Of a DNA stretch of 64,000 bases, positions 21,025 to 29,930 are shown in pieces. Each line of letters starts with the position of its first letter. The first letter of the stretch is position 1. Below the pieces are notes generated by a model. It did not search any database. It had not been told where the DNA came from and saw nothing but the letters and a program-made list of their open reading frames with translations. Position numbers and translations under genes: made by a program. Source of the stretch: Microbacterium sp. SORGH_AS_0969 (GTDB lineage Bacteria; Actinomycetota; Actinomycetes; Actinomycetales; Microbacteriaceae); contig NZ_JAUTAG010000001.1 in NCBI RefSeq assembly GCF_030818255.1, positions 248,001 to 312,000 of the forward strand. Direction: 5' to 3'.

Positions 21025-22278
21025 TCATCGGCGCAGAACGACGACCGCTTCGACGTGGTGGGTGTGAGGGAAGAGATCGACGCCGCGGATGCCGTTCGCG
21101 GCGACGTAGCCGTGTTCGGCGAAGGTGGCCAGGTCGCGCGAGAGCGCGACGGGGTCGCACGCGACGTACACCACCGTCGACGGTGTCAGCGCCGCGATGC
21201 CCTCGACGACCTCGCGCCCGGCCCCCGCGCGGGGCGGATCGAGCAGGACGACGCCGTGGGAGAGACGCTCGCGCTCCCGCTCCGACGCGCCGGCGGCGAG
21301 CGACGCGACGAAACGATCCGCCCGGGCGGTCTCGGCCCGCGCCCCGATCCACTCCGCGAGGTTCTCGCCAGCGTGCTCGGTCGCGCGCGGGTCGGACTCG
21401 ACGCTGATCACCCGCGTCGACGAACCGCCCAGTTCGGCGAGCGTCGCCGCGAACAGGCCGACACCGCCGTAGAGGTCGAGATGGAGCCCCTCGGGGTCGA
21501 CTCCCCCCGCCGCCGTCAGCTCGTCTCTGACGAGACTGGTCAGGGTCCGCGCGGCGAGCCGGTGCACCTGCCAGAAACCTCCCGCATCCACCCGGAACAG
21601 GCGCTCGCCGACCCGCTCCTCGACGACCTCGGGGGTCGGACGCGAGCGGTCGCCGTCCGGACGCGCCAGCACCCGCACGCGCCCGTCGGCCGGCTGCACG
21701 AGGTCGACACGGCCGGGTCGCGCTCCGCGCACAGCGGCGGCGGCCCGCGCGACCTCGGCCGTCGCCAAGGGCAGGTCGGGGGTCTCGATGACCCGATGCG
21801 AGCGCGCAGCGAACGGGCCGATCCGGCCCTCGTCGTCGACATGCAGGCTGAGGCGCGTGCGCCAGCCCGTGCCGTCCGCGTTCTCTGCATCGCCGGGGAC
21901 GCCGGCCGGGCGCACGTCGACCGAGAGGTCGAGCTTGCCCACGCGTTCGAGAGCCTCGCGGATCACGCGCTCTTTCAGCCGTCGTTGATGCCCGAGCTCG
22001 ATGTGTCCGAACTCCGCCCCACCGGGACGGTCCTCGGGCGCCACGTCGATGTCGGCCGCCGCCCAGACGTGCCGCCGACGCTCGGGAGCCGCCTCGAGCA
22101 CCTCGACGGCGTCGGCCCGCCAGAACGCCTTCTTGCGCGTGTCGGTGACGCGCGCCCGGACGCGCTCCCCGGGAAGGGTGTCGGGAACGAAGACCACGCG
22201 GCCCTCGTGCCGGCCGACGAACACTCCCCCGTGGGCGATGCCGGTGATGTCGAGATCGATGAGGTCGCCGTCGTGCAT
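21025..22278 (-). CDS. TrmA/RumA-family RNA (uracil-5-)-methyltransferase
   Basis: A 417-residue SAM-dependent RNA methyltransferase. An N-terminal TRAM-like RNA-binding domain (DLDITGIAHGGVFVGRHEGR) is followed by the Rossmann domain with LHLDLYGGVGLFAATLA (SAM loop), VVLLDPPRAGAGREV (catalytic base strand) and the nucleophile Cys in VYVACDPVALSRDL. No N-terminal iron-sulfur Cys cluster of the RlmD kind is visible. The exact uridine target (23S rRNA or tRNA) is not decided by sequence. A CAGGCT box 6 nt before ATG 22278 suggests a leaderless start. Confidence 0.88.
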   Translation of the reverse strand: MHDGDLIDLDITGIAHGGVFVGRHEGRVVFVPDTLPGERVRARVTDTRKKAFWRADAVEVLEAAPERRRHVWAAADIDVAPEDRPGGAEFGHIELGHQRRLKERVIREALERVGKLDLSVDVRPAGVPGDAENADGTGWRTRLSLHVDDEGRIGPFAARSHRVIETPDLPLATAEVARAAAAVRGARPGRVDLVQPADGRVRVLARPDGDRSRPTPEVVEERVGERLFRVDAGGFWQVHRLAARTLTSLVRDELTAAGGVDPEGLHLDLYGGVGLFAATLAELGGSSTRVISVESDPRATEHAGENLAEWIGARAETARADRFVASLAAGASERERERLSHGVVLLDPPRAGAGREVVEGIAALTPSTVVYVACDPVALSRDLATFAEHGYVAANGIRGVDLFPHTHHVEAVVVLRR

Positions 22279-22544
22279 TGTCCGAGCCTGTCACACGCGG
22301 CCGGGAGATCGCCGGGCCGGTGGCTTCGACAGGCTCAGCCACCTCCGCCGCGAGGACACTGCGTCTGCCGCCGGGTCCGGCGGCTTCGACGGGCTCAGCC
22401 ACCTCCGCCGTGAGAACCCGGGCCCCCGAAAGGTCCGGCGGCTTCGACATGCCGACCACCGCGGCCCCAGGACCCTGAGCCCGTCGAAGGGTCCGGTACC
22501 GGGACGGAGTCAACAGCGAGGGCCGCGATGACTACCGTGGACGC
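22279..22544. repeat. Cluster of dispersed TCGACAGGCTC-type repeats between trmA-like gene and maf
   Basis: This divergent gap holds units at 22319-22343 and 22379-22403 (arms GGTGGCT or GGCGGCT with AGCCACC), a degenerate copy at 22440-22460, and a CCCT/AGGG-class unit at 22470-22494 in the opposite orientation. The first two are a tandem duplication with a 60-bp period. No coding potential. Confidence 0.85.
22533..22538 (+). promoter_or_regulatory. -10 box of maf (TACCGT)
   Basis: TACCGT is followed by 6 nt and ATG 22545. Confidence 0.45.
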
Positions 22545-23192
22545 ATGCGCGTGTGCTTGGCATCCACTTCTCCCGCTCGTCTCATGCTCCTGCGGCAGGC
22601 GGGCATCGAGCCCGAGGCGCGAGCGCCCCGGGTCGACGAGGAGGCGGTGATCGCGGAGGTCGAGGAAGCGGACGGTCGGCGCCTTCCCGCTCCCGAGCAC
22701 GTGCTGCTCCTCGCGCGACGCAAGGCCGCCGATGTCGCCTTCCGTCTGCACGAGGAGGACCCGAGCTTCGACGGCGTGGTGATCGGCGGCGACTCGATGT
22801 TCGAACTCGGCGACGAGATCCTCGGCAAGCCCTACACGCCCGAAGCTGCGACGGAGCGCTGGCGCGGAATGAGGGGGCGGACGGGCGTGCTGCATTCCGG
22901 ACACAGCGTGTTCCGCGTCACCCCCGGCGCTGCGCCGACCGAGGCGCACGCGGTCGCCGAGGCGAGCGTGACCTTCGCGGCCGACGTCGACGACGACGAG
23001 ATCGCCGCCTATGTCGCCAGCGGCGAGCCGCTGCTGGTCGCCGGGGCGTTCACCGTGGACAGTCTCGGCGGCGCTTTCATCGAGCGAGTCGAGGGCGATC
23101 CGTCGACCGTCGTCGGAATGTCGCTGTCGACGGTGCGCCGACTCGTCCGCGAGCTCGGGGTCTCGTGGACGGACCTCTGGAATCGTTCGTAG
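22545..23192 (+). CDS. maf: Maf-family nucleoside triphosphate pyrophosphatase
   Basis: House-cleaning enzyme that hydrolyses non-canonical dNTPs. The 215 residues begin CLASTSPARLMLLRQAGI (Maf signature of Ser/Ser/Arg), then FDGVVIGGDSMFELGDEILGK with the catalytic Asp, and YVASGEPLLVAGAFTVDSLG near residue 155. In M. tuberculosis maf also lies between accE5 and accA3, as here. Intact and full length. Confidence 0.94.
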   Translation: MRVCLASTSPARLMLLRQAGIEPEARAPRVDEEAVIAEVEEADGRRLPAPEHVLLLARRKAADVAFRLHEEDPSFDGVVIGGDSMFELGDEILGKPYTPEAATERWRGMRGRTGVLHSGHSVFRVTPGAAPTEAHAVAEASVTFAADVDDDEIAAYVASGEPLLVAGAFTVDSLGGAFIERVEGDPSTVVGMSLSTVRRLVRELGVSWTDLWNRS

Positions 23193-23242
23193 GGTCCCGC
23201 ACACGTTTTTCGGCGTTTCTTGTCGAGGAGGGTCAAAAGACC

Positions 23243-23252
23243 GGGGTACCCC
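23243..23252. promoter_or_regulatory. Perfect palindrome in the accA promoter
   Basis: GGGGTACCCC is a perfect 10-bp palindrome starting 15 bp upstream of the TAGGCT -10 box and lying inside the -35/-10 spacer. A repressor site is possible; no regulator is identified. Confidence 0.3.
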
Positions 23253-23257
23253 CTCGA

Positions 23258-23263
23258 TAGGCT
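23258..23263 (+). promoter_or_regulatory. -10 box of the carboxylase alpha gene (TAGGCT)
   Basis: TAGGCT is followed by GGGAGG and ATG 23270. The GGGAGG touches the ATG, too close to act as a ribosome-binding site, so a leaderless start is likelier. Confidence 0.5.
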
Positions 23264-23269
23264 GGGAGG

Positions 23270-25036
23270 ATGCCGAAGATCGCCAAGGTCCTTGTCGCCA
23301 ACCGCGGCGAGATCGCCGTCCGAGTCATCCGCGCCGCCCGAGATTCGGGCAAGGCCTCCGTCGCCGTCTACGCCGATCAGGACCGCGACGCCCTGCACAC
23401 CCGCCTGGCTGACGAGGCGTACGCCCTCGACGGCTCCACGAGCGCCGACACCTACCTGTCGATCGAGAAGATCCTCTCGGTCGCCCGTCGTTCCGGTGCC
23501 GACGCCGTGCACCCCGGCTACGGCTTCCTCGCCGAGAACGCCGACTTCGCTCGCGCCGTCATCGCCGCGGGTCTGGTCTGGATCGGCCCCTCGCCCGACG
23601 CGATCGAAGCGCTCGGCGACAAGGTGACCGCGCGTCACGTCGCCGAGAAGGTCGGCGCCCCGCTCGCCCCCGGCACCCCCGGCCCCGTCTCGGGTGCCGA
23701 CGAGGTGATCGCGTTCGCCGAGCAGGTCGGCCTCCCCATCGCCATCAAGGCCGCCTACGGCGGAGGCGGACGCGGTCTCAAGGTCGCCCGCGAGCTCGAC
23801 GAGGTCGCCGAGATGTTCGAGTCGGCCACGCGAGAGGCCGTCGCGGCGTTCGGCCGCGGCGAGTGCTTCGTCGAGAAGTACCTCGACAAGCCGCGCCACG
23901 TCGAGACGCAGTGCCTCGCGGATGCCGCCGGCAACGTCGTGGTCGTCTCCACGCGCGACTGCTCGCTGCAGCGCCGCCACCAGAAGCTCGTTGAGGAGGC
24001 CCCGGCGCCGTTCCTCAGCGACGAGCAGAACGCCATCCTCTACTCGGCGTCGAAGGCCATCCTCAAGGAGGTCGGCTATGTCGGCGCCGGGACCTGCGAG
24101 TTCCTCATCGGCGCCGACGGCACGATCTCGTTCCTCGAGGTGAACACGCGCCTCCAGGTCGAGCACCCCGTCTCCGAAGAGGTCACGGGCATCGACCTGG
24201 TGCGCGAGCAGTTCCGCCTCGCCGAGGGCGAGGAGCTCGGGTACGACGACCCCGCACCCACGGGCCACTCGATCGAGTTCCGCATCAACGGCGAAGACCC
24301 GGGCCGGGGCTTCCTTCCGCAGCCCGGCCCGATCCACGTCTTCAAGACGTTCGGCGGCCCCGGCATCCGTCTCGACTCCGGGGTGACCGCGGGCGACAGC
24401 GTCTCGGGAGCCTTCGACTCGCTGCTCGCAAAGATCATCGTGACCGGCCGCGACCGCGCCGAGGCGCTCGAGCGCTCGCGCCGCGCCCTCGACGAGTTCG
24501 AGGTCGCCGGCATGCCGACCGTGCTGCCCTTCCACCGCAAGGTCGTGCGCGACCCCGCATTCACCGCCGAGAACGGCGAGTTCGGCGTGTACACGCGCTG
24601 GATCGAGACCGAGTTCGTGAACGACATCCCCGCGTGGGACGGCGAGCTCGAGGCCCCCGCCGAGGAGCAGGGTCGGCACACCGTCGTCGTCGAAGTCGGC
24701 GGCAAGCGCCTCGAGGTCAGTCTCCCCGACCGCATCGCGGCTCCCGCAGCCAAGCCCGGGCGTCCGGCCGCCGCCCCGCCGTCGCGGCGCTCGCACGCAG
24801 CCTCCCCCACCGCCGGCGCCACCGGCGATGCGGTGAAGTCGCCCATGCAAGCCACGATCGTCAAGGTCGCCGTCGAAGAGGGACAGCAGGTCGTCAAGGG
24901 CGACCTCGTGGTCGTGCTCGAGGCGATGAAGATGGAGCAGCCCATCCAGGCGCACAAGGACGGCACGATCGCCGGCATCGACGCGAACCCCGGCACGACG
25001 GTGTCGGCGGGCCACCAGCTGCTGCTCATCAGCTGA
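23270..25036 (+). CDS. accA: Acyl-CoA carboxylase alpha subunit (biotin carboxylase plus biotin carrier)
   Basis: A 588-residue protein with an N-terminal biotin carboxylase ([18 protein letters not shown]), an ATP-grasp domain ([12 protein letters not shown] glycine loop; [14 protein letters not shown] active-site segment), a Pro/Ala-rich linker near residues 495-520, and a biotinyl domain with the acceptor Lys554 in LEAMKMEQP. It matches the AccA3/BccA type that serves several carboxyltransferases. Partners here are AccD and AccE; BirA should biotinylate it. A strong terminator follows. Confidence 0.95.
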   Translation: MPKIAKVLVANRGEIAVRVIRAARDSGKASVAVYADQDRDALHTRLADEAYALDGSTSADTYLSIEKILSVARRSGADAVHPGYGFLAENADFARAVIAAGLVWIGPSPDAIEALGDKVTARHVAEKVGAPLAPGTPGPVSGADEVIAFAEQVGLPIAIKAAYGGGGRGLKVARELDEVAEMFESATREAVAAFGRGECFVEKYLDKPRHVETQCLADAAGNVVVVSTRDCSLQRRHQKLVEEAPAPFLSDEQNAILYSASKAILKEVGYVGAGTCEFLIGADGTISFLEVNTRLQVEHPVSEEVTGIDLVREQFRLAEGEELGYDDPAPTGHSIEFRINGEDPGRGFLPQPGPIHVFKTFGGPGIRLDSGVTAGDSVSGAFDSLLAKIIVTGRDRAEALERSRRALDEFEVAGMPTVLPFHRKVVRDPAFTAENGEFGVYTRWIETEFVNDIPAWDGELEAPAEEQGRHTVVVEVGGKRLEVSLPDRIAAPAAKPGRPAAAPPSRRSHAASPTAGATGDAVKSPMQATIVKVAVEEGQQVVKGDLVVVLEAMKMEQPIQAHKDGTIAGIDANPGTTVSAGHQLLLIS

Positions 25037-25051
25037 CCAGCCCTTCGTCCG

Positions 25052-25085
25052 TACGGCGCCGCACTCCCTCGGGGGTGCGGCGCCG
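25052..25085 (+). terminator. Terminator after the carboxylase alpha gene
   Basis: A 12-bp perfect stem (ACGGCGCCGCAC with GTGCGGCGCCGT) and a 10-nt loop begin 16 bp after the stop codon, followed by CGTTCGT. Confidence 0.7.
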
Positions 25086-25107
25086 TCGTTCGTACGGTCT
25101 CCCCTGA

Positions 25108-25363
25108 CACATAAACGCGATCCACGCGCATAAACGCGAGCACACCGCGTTTGTGCGCGCAAACAGCGTTTATGCGTCGACCGACACCTCACGAAACACC
25201 CCAAAGCGACGCATGCCGCGAGTCCGCGGCATCCGCAATGCTCGGCACCCGTCGGATCGCCCCATCCCCGCACATAAACGCGATCCACGCGCATAAACGC
25301 GAGCACACCGCGTTTATGCGCGCAAACAGCGTTTATGCGTCGTTCGACACCTCACGAGACACC
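25108..25363. repeat. Two tandem copies of a 93-bp inverted-repeat element (CATAAACGCG family)
   Basis: Copies at 25108-25200 and 25271-25363 (period 163) differ at only a few positions. Each holds an outer ATAAACGC/GCGTTTAT pair and an inner hairpin. In copy 2 the inner arms GCGCATAAACGCG (25289-25301) and CGCGTTTATGCGC (25309-25321) are a perfect 13-bp inverted repeat with a 7-nt loop AGCACAC; copy 1 has one mismatch (GTTTGTG). Both end with ACACCTCACGA-A/G-ACACC. The gap between accA and lpdA (365 bp) has no coding region. Confidence 0.85.
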
Positions 25364-25372
25364 GGAGGACAA

Positions 25373-25395
25373 CGGATGCCGGGGCCCGGCATCCG
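25373..25395 (-). terminator. Terminator of lpdA built from an inverted GGATGCC pair
   Basis: CGGATGCCGG and CCGGCATCCG form a 10-bp stem with a 3-nt loop just downstream of the lpdA stop on the minus strand. A related weaker hairpin (ATGCCGCG/CGCGGCAT) lies at 25213-25232 after the first repeat copy. Confidence 0.6.
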
Positions 25396-25401
25396 CCTTG
25401 C

Positions 25402-26853
25402 TCAGTCCTCGCCGGGATCGTCGCGGTCGACGATGTGCATCGCGCGCGCCGCGTCGGTGATGCTCGACGTGAGCGAGGGGTAGACCGCGAAGACGCGGGC
25501 GACCTGGTCGACGGTCAGCCGGCGTTCGACCGCGATCGCCAAGGGGTAGATGAGCTCGGATGCCTTCGGTCCGACGATGACGCCGCCCATGACGGTGCCG
25601 CTGCCCTTGCGGGCGATGAGCTTCACGAACCCGTCGGTGATGCCCTGCATCTTCGCGCGGGGGTTCGCCGACAACGGCAGCTTCTTCACGACGCCGGCGA
25701 TCTTGCCGTCGACGACGTCCTGCTCGCTGAACCCCACCGTCGCGATCTCGGGCGCGGTGAAGATGTTCGCCGTGATCCGGCGCGTCTCGAGCGGGATCAC
25801 GATGTCACCGAGCGCGTGGAAGATCGCCTGACGGCCCTGCATGGACGCCACGGATGCCAGGGGGAAGAAGTTCGTGCAGTCGCCGGCCGCGTAGATGTTC
25901 GGCACCGAGGTGCGCGCGACGCGGTTGACGCGGATGTGCCCGGACGAGGTCATCTGCACCCCCGCCTCCGCGAGGCCGATCCCCGCGGTGTTCGGGATCG
26001 AGCCGACCGCCATGAGGCAGTGGCTGCCCTCGATCGTGCGGCCGTCCGCGAGGGTCACGGTGACACCGTCACCGGTGTTCACGACCGAATCGGCACGAGC
26101 CTTCGCCAGCAGCGTCATACCGCCGCGCTGGAACACGCGTTCGAGGACGGCCGCGGCATCCTGATCCTCCCCGGGAAGCACCTGGTCGCGGCTCGAGACG
26201 AGTGTCACCTTGGCGCCGAGGTTCATGTAGGCCGAGGCGAACTCGGCGCCCGTGACACCCGAGCCGACGACGATGAGGTGCGTGGGAACGGACTTCATGT
26301 TGTAGAGCTGCGTCCACGTGAGGATGCGCTCGCCGTCGGGCTTGGCCGAGGGCAGCTCGCGCGGCGAGGCCCCCACCGAGACGACGAGGGTCTCGGCCTC
26401 GATGCGGTCGAAGTCGGTGCCGCCGGCCTCGGTCGACACGACCACGGCGCCCGGACCGTCCAGCCGTCCGTGACCCGCGATGATGCGGACGCCCGCCTCG
26501 AGCAGCGACGCCCGCATGTCGTCGGACTGCTGCCGAGCGAGCGAGAGAAGGCGCTGGTTGACCGCCGCGAGGTTGATCGCGACCTCGGGGGTGAGGGGCT
26601 TGCCCCGGTCGTCGCGCGCGAAGAGCTGCACGCCGAGCTCGCTGGCGTTGCGGATGGCGACGGCCGCATCGGCGGTCGCGATGAGTGTCTTCGACGGCAC
26701 GACGTCGGTGATGACGGCCGAGCCGCCCACGCCCGCCCGTTCCACCAGAGTCACGTCGGCGCCCAACTGGGCGGCCGAGAGAGCCGCTTCGTAGCCGCCG
26801 GGGCCACCGCCGACGATCGCGACGGACTGCTTGCGCTCGAAGCTCTGCACCAT
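25402..26853 (-). CDS. lpdA: LpdA-type NAD(P)H-quinone dehydrogenase flavoprotein
   Basis: A 483-residue pyridine nucleotide-disulfide oxidoreductase-fold flavoprotein. The FAD motif is VAIVGGGPGGYEAALSAAQL, the NAD(P)H motif LIVVGSGVTGAEFASAYM, and NIYAAGDCTNFFPLASVA is the second FAD motif. The region that holds the redox disulfide in lipoamide dehydrogenase reads GGSAVITDVVPSKTLI, with no cysteines, as in M. tuberculosis LpdA (Rv3303c), which reduces quinones. It is therefore not a lipoamide dehydrogenase. The start may be ATG 26853 or 26862; an AAGAAT box 7 nt before 26853 slightly favours that one. Confidence 0.9.
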   Translation of the reverse strand: MVQSFERKQSVAIVGGGPGGYEAALSAAQLGADVTLVERAGVGGSAVITDVVPSKTLIATADAAVAIRNASELGVQLFARDDRGKPLTPEVAINLAAVNQRLLSLARQQSDDMRASLLEAGVRIIAGHGRLDGPGAVVVSTEAGGTDFDRIEAETLVVSVGASPRELPSAKPDGERILTWTQLYNMKSVPTHLIVVGSGVTGAEFASAYMNLGAKVTLVSSRDQVLPGEDQDAAAVLERVFQRGGMTLLAKARADSVVNTGDGVTVTLADGRTIEGSHCLMAVGSIPNTAGIGLAEAGVQMTSSGHIRVNRVARTSVPNIYAAGDCTNFFPLASVASMQGRQAIFHALGDIVIPLETRRITANIFTAPEIATVGFSEQDVVDGKIAGVVKKLPLSANPRAKMQGITDGFVKLIARKGSGTVMGGVIVGPKASELIYPLAIAVERRLTVDQVARVFAVYPSLTSSITDAARAMHIVDRDDPGED

Positions 26854-26928
26854 GGCATCCATTCTTCCCTAGGGTGCTTCCTTCGAACGACGCGCGGTCC
26901 GCGTCTGGCCCGCGAGCCCGCCGCTTTC

Positions 26929-26934
26929 TAGAGT
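26929..26934 (+). promoter_or_regulatory. -10 box of the punA operon (TAGAGT)
   Basis: TAGAGT is followed by six G residues and ATG 26941, a leaderless arrangement. Confidence 0.45.
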
Positions 26935-26940
26935 GGGGGG

Positions 26941-27774
26941 ATGTCCAACAGCACTTCTCACCCGCTCGACGATCCGGCCGTCGACCCGTTCGAGGTCGCC
27001 GCAGCCGCGGCGGCCGACATCGCCCGCCTTTCCGGTGTCGAGCACCACGACATCGCCGTCACCCTCGGGTCGGGCTGGGGCCGCGCCGCCGAGCTCATCG
27101 GCGAGGAGACGGCGTCGTTCCCCGCGACCGAGGTCGTCGGTTTCTCGAAGCCCGCCCTCGAGGGGCACGTCGGCACGCTCCGGAGCGTCCGCACCCCCGG
27201 CGGCAAGAACGTCCTCGTGATCGGCGCCCGCACCCACTACTACGAGGGCCACGGCGTGCGCCGGGTCGTGCACAGCGTCCGCACGGCGGCCGCCACCGGC
27301 GCCACCACGATGATCCTCACGAACGGAGCCGGTGGCATCCGCGAGACGTGGAAGCCCGGACAGCCCGTGCTGATCAGCGATCACATCAACCTCACGGCCG
27401 ACTCCCCTCTCGAGGGTGCGACCTTCATCGACCTCACCGACCTGTACTCGAAGCGCCTGCGCGACCTCGCCCGATCGATCGACCCGACGCTCGACGAGGG
27501 TGTGTACACGCAGTTCCGGGGACCCCACTACGAGACTCCCGCCGAAGTGCAGATGGCGAAGACGATCGGTGGGCACATCGTCGGCATGTCGACGTCGCTC
27601 GAGGCGATCGCGGCCCGCCAGGCCGGCATGGAGATCCTCGGCTTCTCGCTCATCACGAACCTGGCCGCCGGCATCCAGCAGACGCCACTGAGCCACGCCG
27701 AGGTCCTCGAAGCCGGTCGCGAGGCGGAGCCCGTCATCTCGGCGCTGCTCGCCCGCGTGGTCAACGCATTGTGA
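26941..27774 (+). CDS. punA: Purine nucleoside phosphorylase
   Basis: Cleaves inosine and guanosine with phosphate to free base and ribose 1-phosphate. The 277-residue protein is the trimeric (PNP class) type, with TLGSGWGRAAE phosphate-site residues, VIGARTHYYEGHG, ILTNGAGGIRETWKPGQPVL and FRGPHYETPAEVQM. Its TGA overlaps the GTG of the phosphohexomutase by GTGA, so ribose 1-phosphate formation and sugar-phosphate conversion are translationally coupled. Confidence 0.94.
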   Translation: MSNSTSHPLDDPAVDPFEVAAAAAADIARLSGVEHHDIAVTLGSGWGRAAELIGEETASFPATEVVGFSKPALEGHVGTLRSVRTPGGKNVLVIGARTHYYEGHGVRRVVHSVRTAAATGATTMILTNGAGGIRETWKPGQPVLISDHINLTADSPLEGATFIDLTDLYSKRLRDLARSIDPTLDEGVYTQFRGPHYETPAEVQMAKTIGGHIVGMSTSLEAIAARQAGMEILGFSLITNLAAGIQQTPLSHAEVLEAGREAEPVISALLARVVNAL

Positions 27775-29438
27775 GCGAGTACCTGGCCGCGGCCCGCGCC
27801 TGGTTGGCGCAGGACCCGGATGCCGTCACCCGCGAGGAGCTCGCCGCGCTCATCACCCGCGTCGAAGACGGCGACGACGCGGCCGCCGCCGACCTCGCGG
27901 ACCGCTTCTCGACGCGCTTGGCCTTCGGGACGGCGGGACTGCGCGGCACGCTCGGCGCCGGCTCGAACCGCATGAACCGCGTGCTCGTGGCTCAAGCGGC
28001 GGCCGGTTTCGCCGCGTATCTCCGCGAGAAGCAGCCGGACGGAACGCCGACCGTGGTCGTCGGGTACGACGGTCGACGCAACTCGGACGTGTTCGCGCGC
28101 GACTCGGTCGAGATCTTCGCGGGGGCGGGGCTGCACGCGATCCTCCTGCCACGCCTGTTGCCCACGCCCGTGCTCGCTTTCGCCGTGCGGCACCTCGGCG
28201 CGGATGCCGGCGTCATGGTCACGGCGAGCCACAACCCGCCCGACGACAACGGCTACAAGGTCTACCTCGGCGGCGCCGACGACGGCGCGCAGATCGTCTC
28301 GCCGGCCGACGCCGAGATCGCCGCGCACATCCAGCGCGTGGCGGACGACGGTGACGTCACGATCTTGCCGCGCTCGGTCGGGTACGCCAATGCCCCGGAA
28401 TCGGTCGTGGAGGCGTACGTCGCCGCGACCGCCGCCGTCGCCCCGGCGCCGGCGGGCGCGGAGGGGCTCCGCTGGGTCTACACCGCGATGCACGGCGTGG
28501 GATGGGAGACCGTCTCGCTGGTGCTCGCCGAGGCCGGCTACCCGGCGCCGGTGGTCGTCGAGGCGCAGATCCACCCCGACGGACGCTTCCCCACCGTCGC
28601 GTTCCCGAATCCCGAAGAGCCGGGCGCGATGGATCTCGCGTTCGAGACCGCGCGCGCGGCCGACGCCGAACTGGTGATCGCGAACGACCCGGATGCCGAT
28701 CGCCTCGCGGTCGCGATCCCGGATGCCGAGACCGACGGCGGATGGCGCCGGTTGAGCGGCAACGAGATCGGTCTGCTGCTGGGCTGGCGTGCAGCGCGCG
28801 CCGCGGCGGCGGGGACGGGCGGGACGCTCGCGTGCTCGCTCGTGTCGTCGCCCGGGCTGCAGGCGGTGGCCGAGCACTACGGCCTCGACTTCCGCTCGAC
28901 GCTCACCGGGTTCAAGTGGATCTCGCGCGCCCCGGGCATCGTCTTCGGCTTCGAGGAGGCATTGGGCTACCTCGTGAACCCCGAGGTCGTCCGCGATAAG
29001 GACGGGATCTCTGCCGCCGTCGCCCTGCTGGGCATGGCCGCCGACGCTCGAGCCGAGGGCCGGACCGTGGCCGACCTGCTGCGTGAGTTCCGCGAGCTGT
29101 TCGGGGCCTTCGCGAGCGACCAGATCTCGATCCGCGTCACCGACGTGAGCGAGATCGCCGGGATCATGGCATCCCTCCGCGCCCAGCCACCGTCCGCGGT
29201 CGGCGAGGTCGCTGTGTCGAGAATCGACGACCTGATGCTCGGGGTCGACGGGTTGCCCCCGGGCGACGTACTGCGCATCTGGCTCGAGGACGGCTCGCGC
29301 CTCATCGTGCGCCCGAGCGGCACCGAGCCGAAGCTCAAGCTGTACCTCGACGTGCAGGCGAGCTCGGCGAAGAAGGCGAACCGGCGTCTGGCCGCGCTGC
29401 GCGCCGGTGCCGAGGCGTTGCTGACCGCGGTGCGCTGA
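27771..29438 (+). CDS. Phosphohexomutase (phosphomannomutase/phosphopentomutase-like, PmmB type)
   Basis: A 555-residue alpha-D-phosphohexomutase. It has the substrate-entry motif TAGLRGTLGAGSNRMN, the catalytic phosphoserine loop MVTASHNPPDDNGYK, the metal-binding loop IANDPDADRLAVA, the sugar-binding loop GFEEALGYLV and the phosphate-binding RPSGTEPKLKLYLD. All four catalytic sites are intact. Coupling with purine nucleoside phosphorylase hints that ribose 1-phosphate could be a substrate, as for phosphopentomutases of this family; hexose specificity cannot be excluded. Confidence 0.9.
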   Translation: MSEYLAAARAWLAQDPDAVTREELAALITRVEDGDDAAAADLADRFSTRLAFGTAGLRGTLGAGSNRMNRVLVAQAAAGFAAYLREKQPDGTPTVVVGYDGRRNSDVFARDSVEIFAGAGLHAILLPRLLPTPVLAFAVRHLGADAGVMVTASHNPPDDNGYKVYLGGADDGAQIVSPADAEIAAHIQRVADDGDVTILPRSVGYANAPESVVEAYVAATAAVAPAPAGAEGLRWVYTAMHGVGWETVSLVLAEAGYPAPVVVEAQIHPDGRFPTVAFPNPEEPGAMDLAFETARAADAELVIANDPDADRLAVAIPDAETDGGWRRLSGNEIGLLLGWRAARAAAAGTGGTLACSLVSSPGLQAVAEHYGLDFRSTLTGFKWISRAPGIVFGFEEALGYLVNPEVVRDKDGISAAVALLGMAADARAEGRTVADLLREFRELFGAFASDQISIRVTDVSEIAGIMASLRAQPPSAVGEVAVSRIDDLMLGVDGLPPGDVLRIWLEDGSRLIVRPSGTEPKLKLYLDVQASSAKKANRRLAALRAGAEALLTAVR

Positions 29439-29455
29439 CCCGCCCTGCCCCGTTT

Positions 29456-29833
29456 GGGGCGCGTTTCCGCTCTGCGGCTCGGGGCTTAGGGCGCGTTTCT
29501 TCCGCCGGGGCGCGATTCTTGCGCCCTGACGAGAGAATCGCGCCCCAGACCCGGGTTGCGCGTGACGCCCGAACTACTCCTCCCCAGGACGCAATCTTCC
29601 GGCACACATCACGGGATGCCACGGAGCCGGGTGCCGCGGTCGCGAACCCCGCCACACTGTCGGTCATGTCCGCACTCGTTCTGCTGTCCCGCGACGACCT
29701 CGCCGAGGACGGCGTGAGCTCGTCGGCACTCCGACGACTTCTTGAGACCCGTGAGATGATCCGACTCCGGCTTTGGGGCGCGAACCTTCCGCCGGGGCGT
29801 ACTTCCGACGCCCCATCCCACGAAACGCGCCCC
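29456..29833. repeat. Inverted-repeat region of the GGGGCGCGTTTC family
   Basis: The 492-bp gap after the phosphohexomutase holds four direct copies of a GGGGCGCG-(T/A)-TTC-like word (29456, 29489, 29507, 29775) and two inverted ones (29534, 29822). Copies 29507-29519 and 29534-29546 make a perfect 13-bp inverted repeat (GGGGCGCGATTCT) with a 14-nt loop. GGGGCGT/ACGCCCC at 29794-29814 forms a further hairpin inside the 29775-29833 pair. Both ends share CTTCCGCCGGGGCG. A gene remnant lies between the two halves. Confidence 0.8.
29666..29770 (+). pseudogene. Remnant resembling the N-terminus of an AbiEi/DUF559-type gene
   Basis: From ATG 29666 about 35 codons read MSALVLLSRDDLAEDGVSSS followed by ALRRLLETREMIRLRLWG, then run into repeat sequence. 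The pattern (hydrophobic, LSRDDL-x-x-x-G-V-S-S-S-A-L-x-x-L, then a basic strand) matches the winged-helix AbiEi-like N-terminus of actinobacterial DUF559 proteins and parallels the intact gene at 39039, which has WTTRELHAAGWSRRALARAV. The nuclease part is missing. The call rests on pattern similarity only. Confidence 0.5.
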
Positions 29834-29930
29834 GAACACGGAAGGCGGACGGATGCCGCCGCCCCGGGATCCGCGGATACGACCACCCCGAGCCCCAGAT
29901 CGCGGGCGAGCGAGGATGCGTAGCCGCGCC

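Noticed and set aside
25108..25363. Possible CRISPR array
   Set aside because: Only two long copies with internal inverted repeats and one non-unique gap; no series of short repeats with spacers and no cas genes.
25402..26853. Dihydrolipoamide dehydrogenase
   Set aside because: The region of the redox disulfide has no cysteines, so the lipoamide reaction is not possible; the quinone-reductase LpdA type fits.
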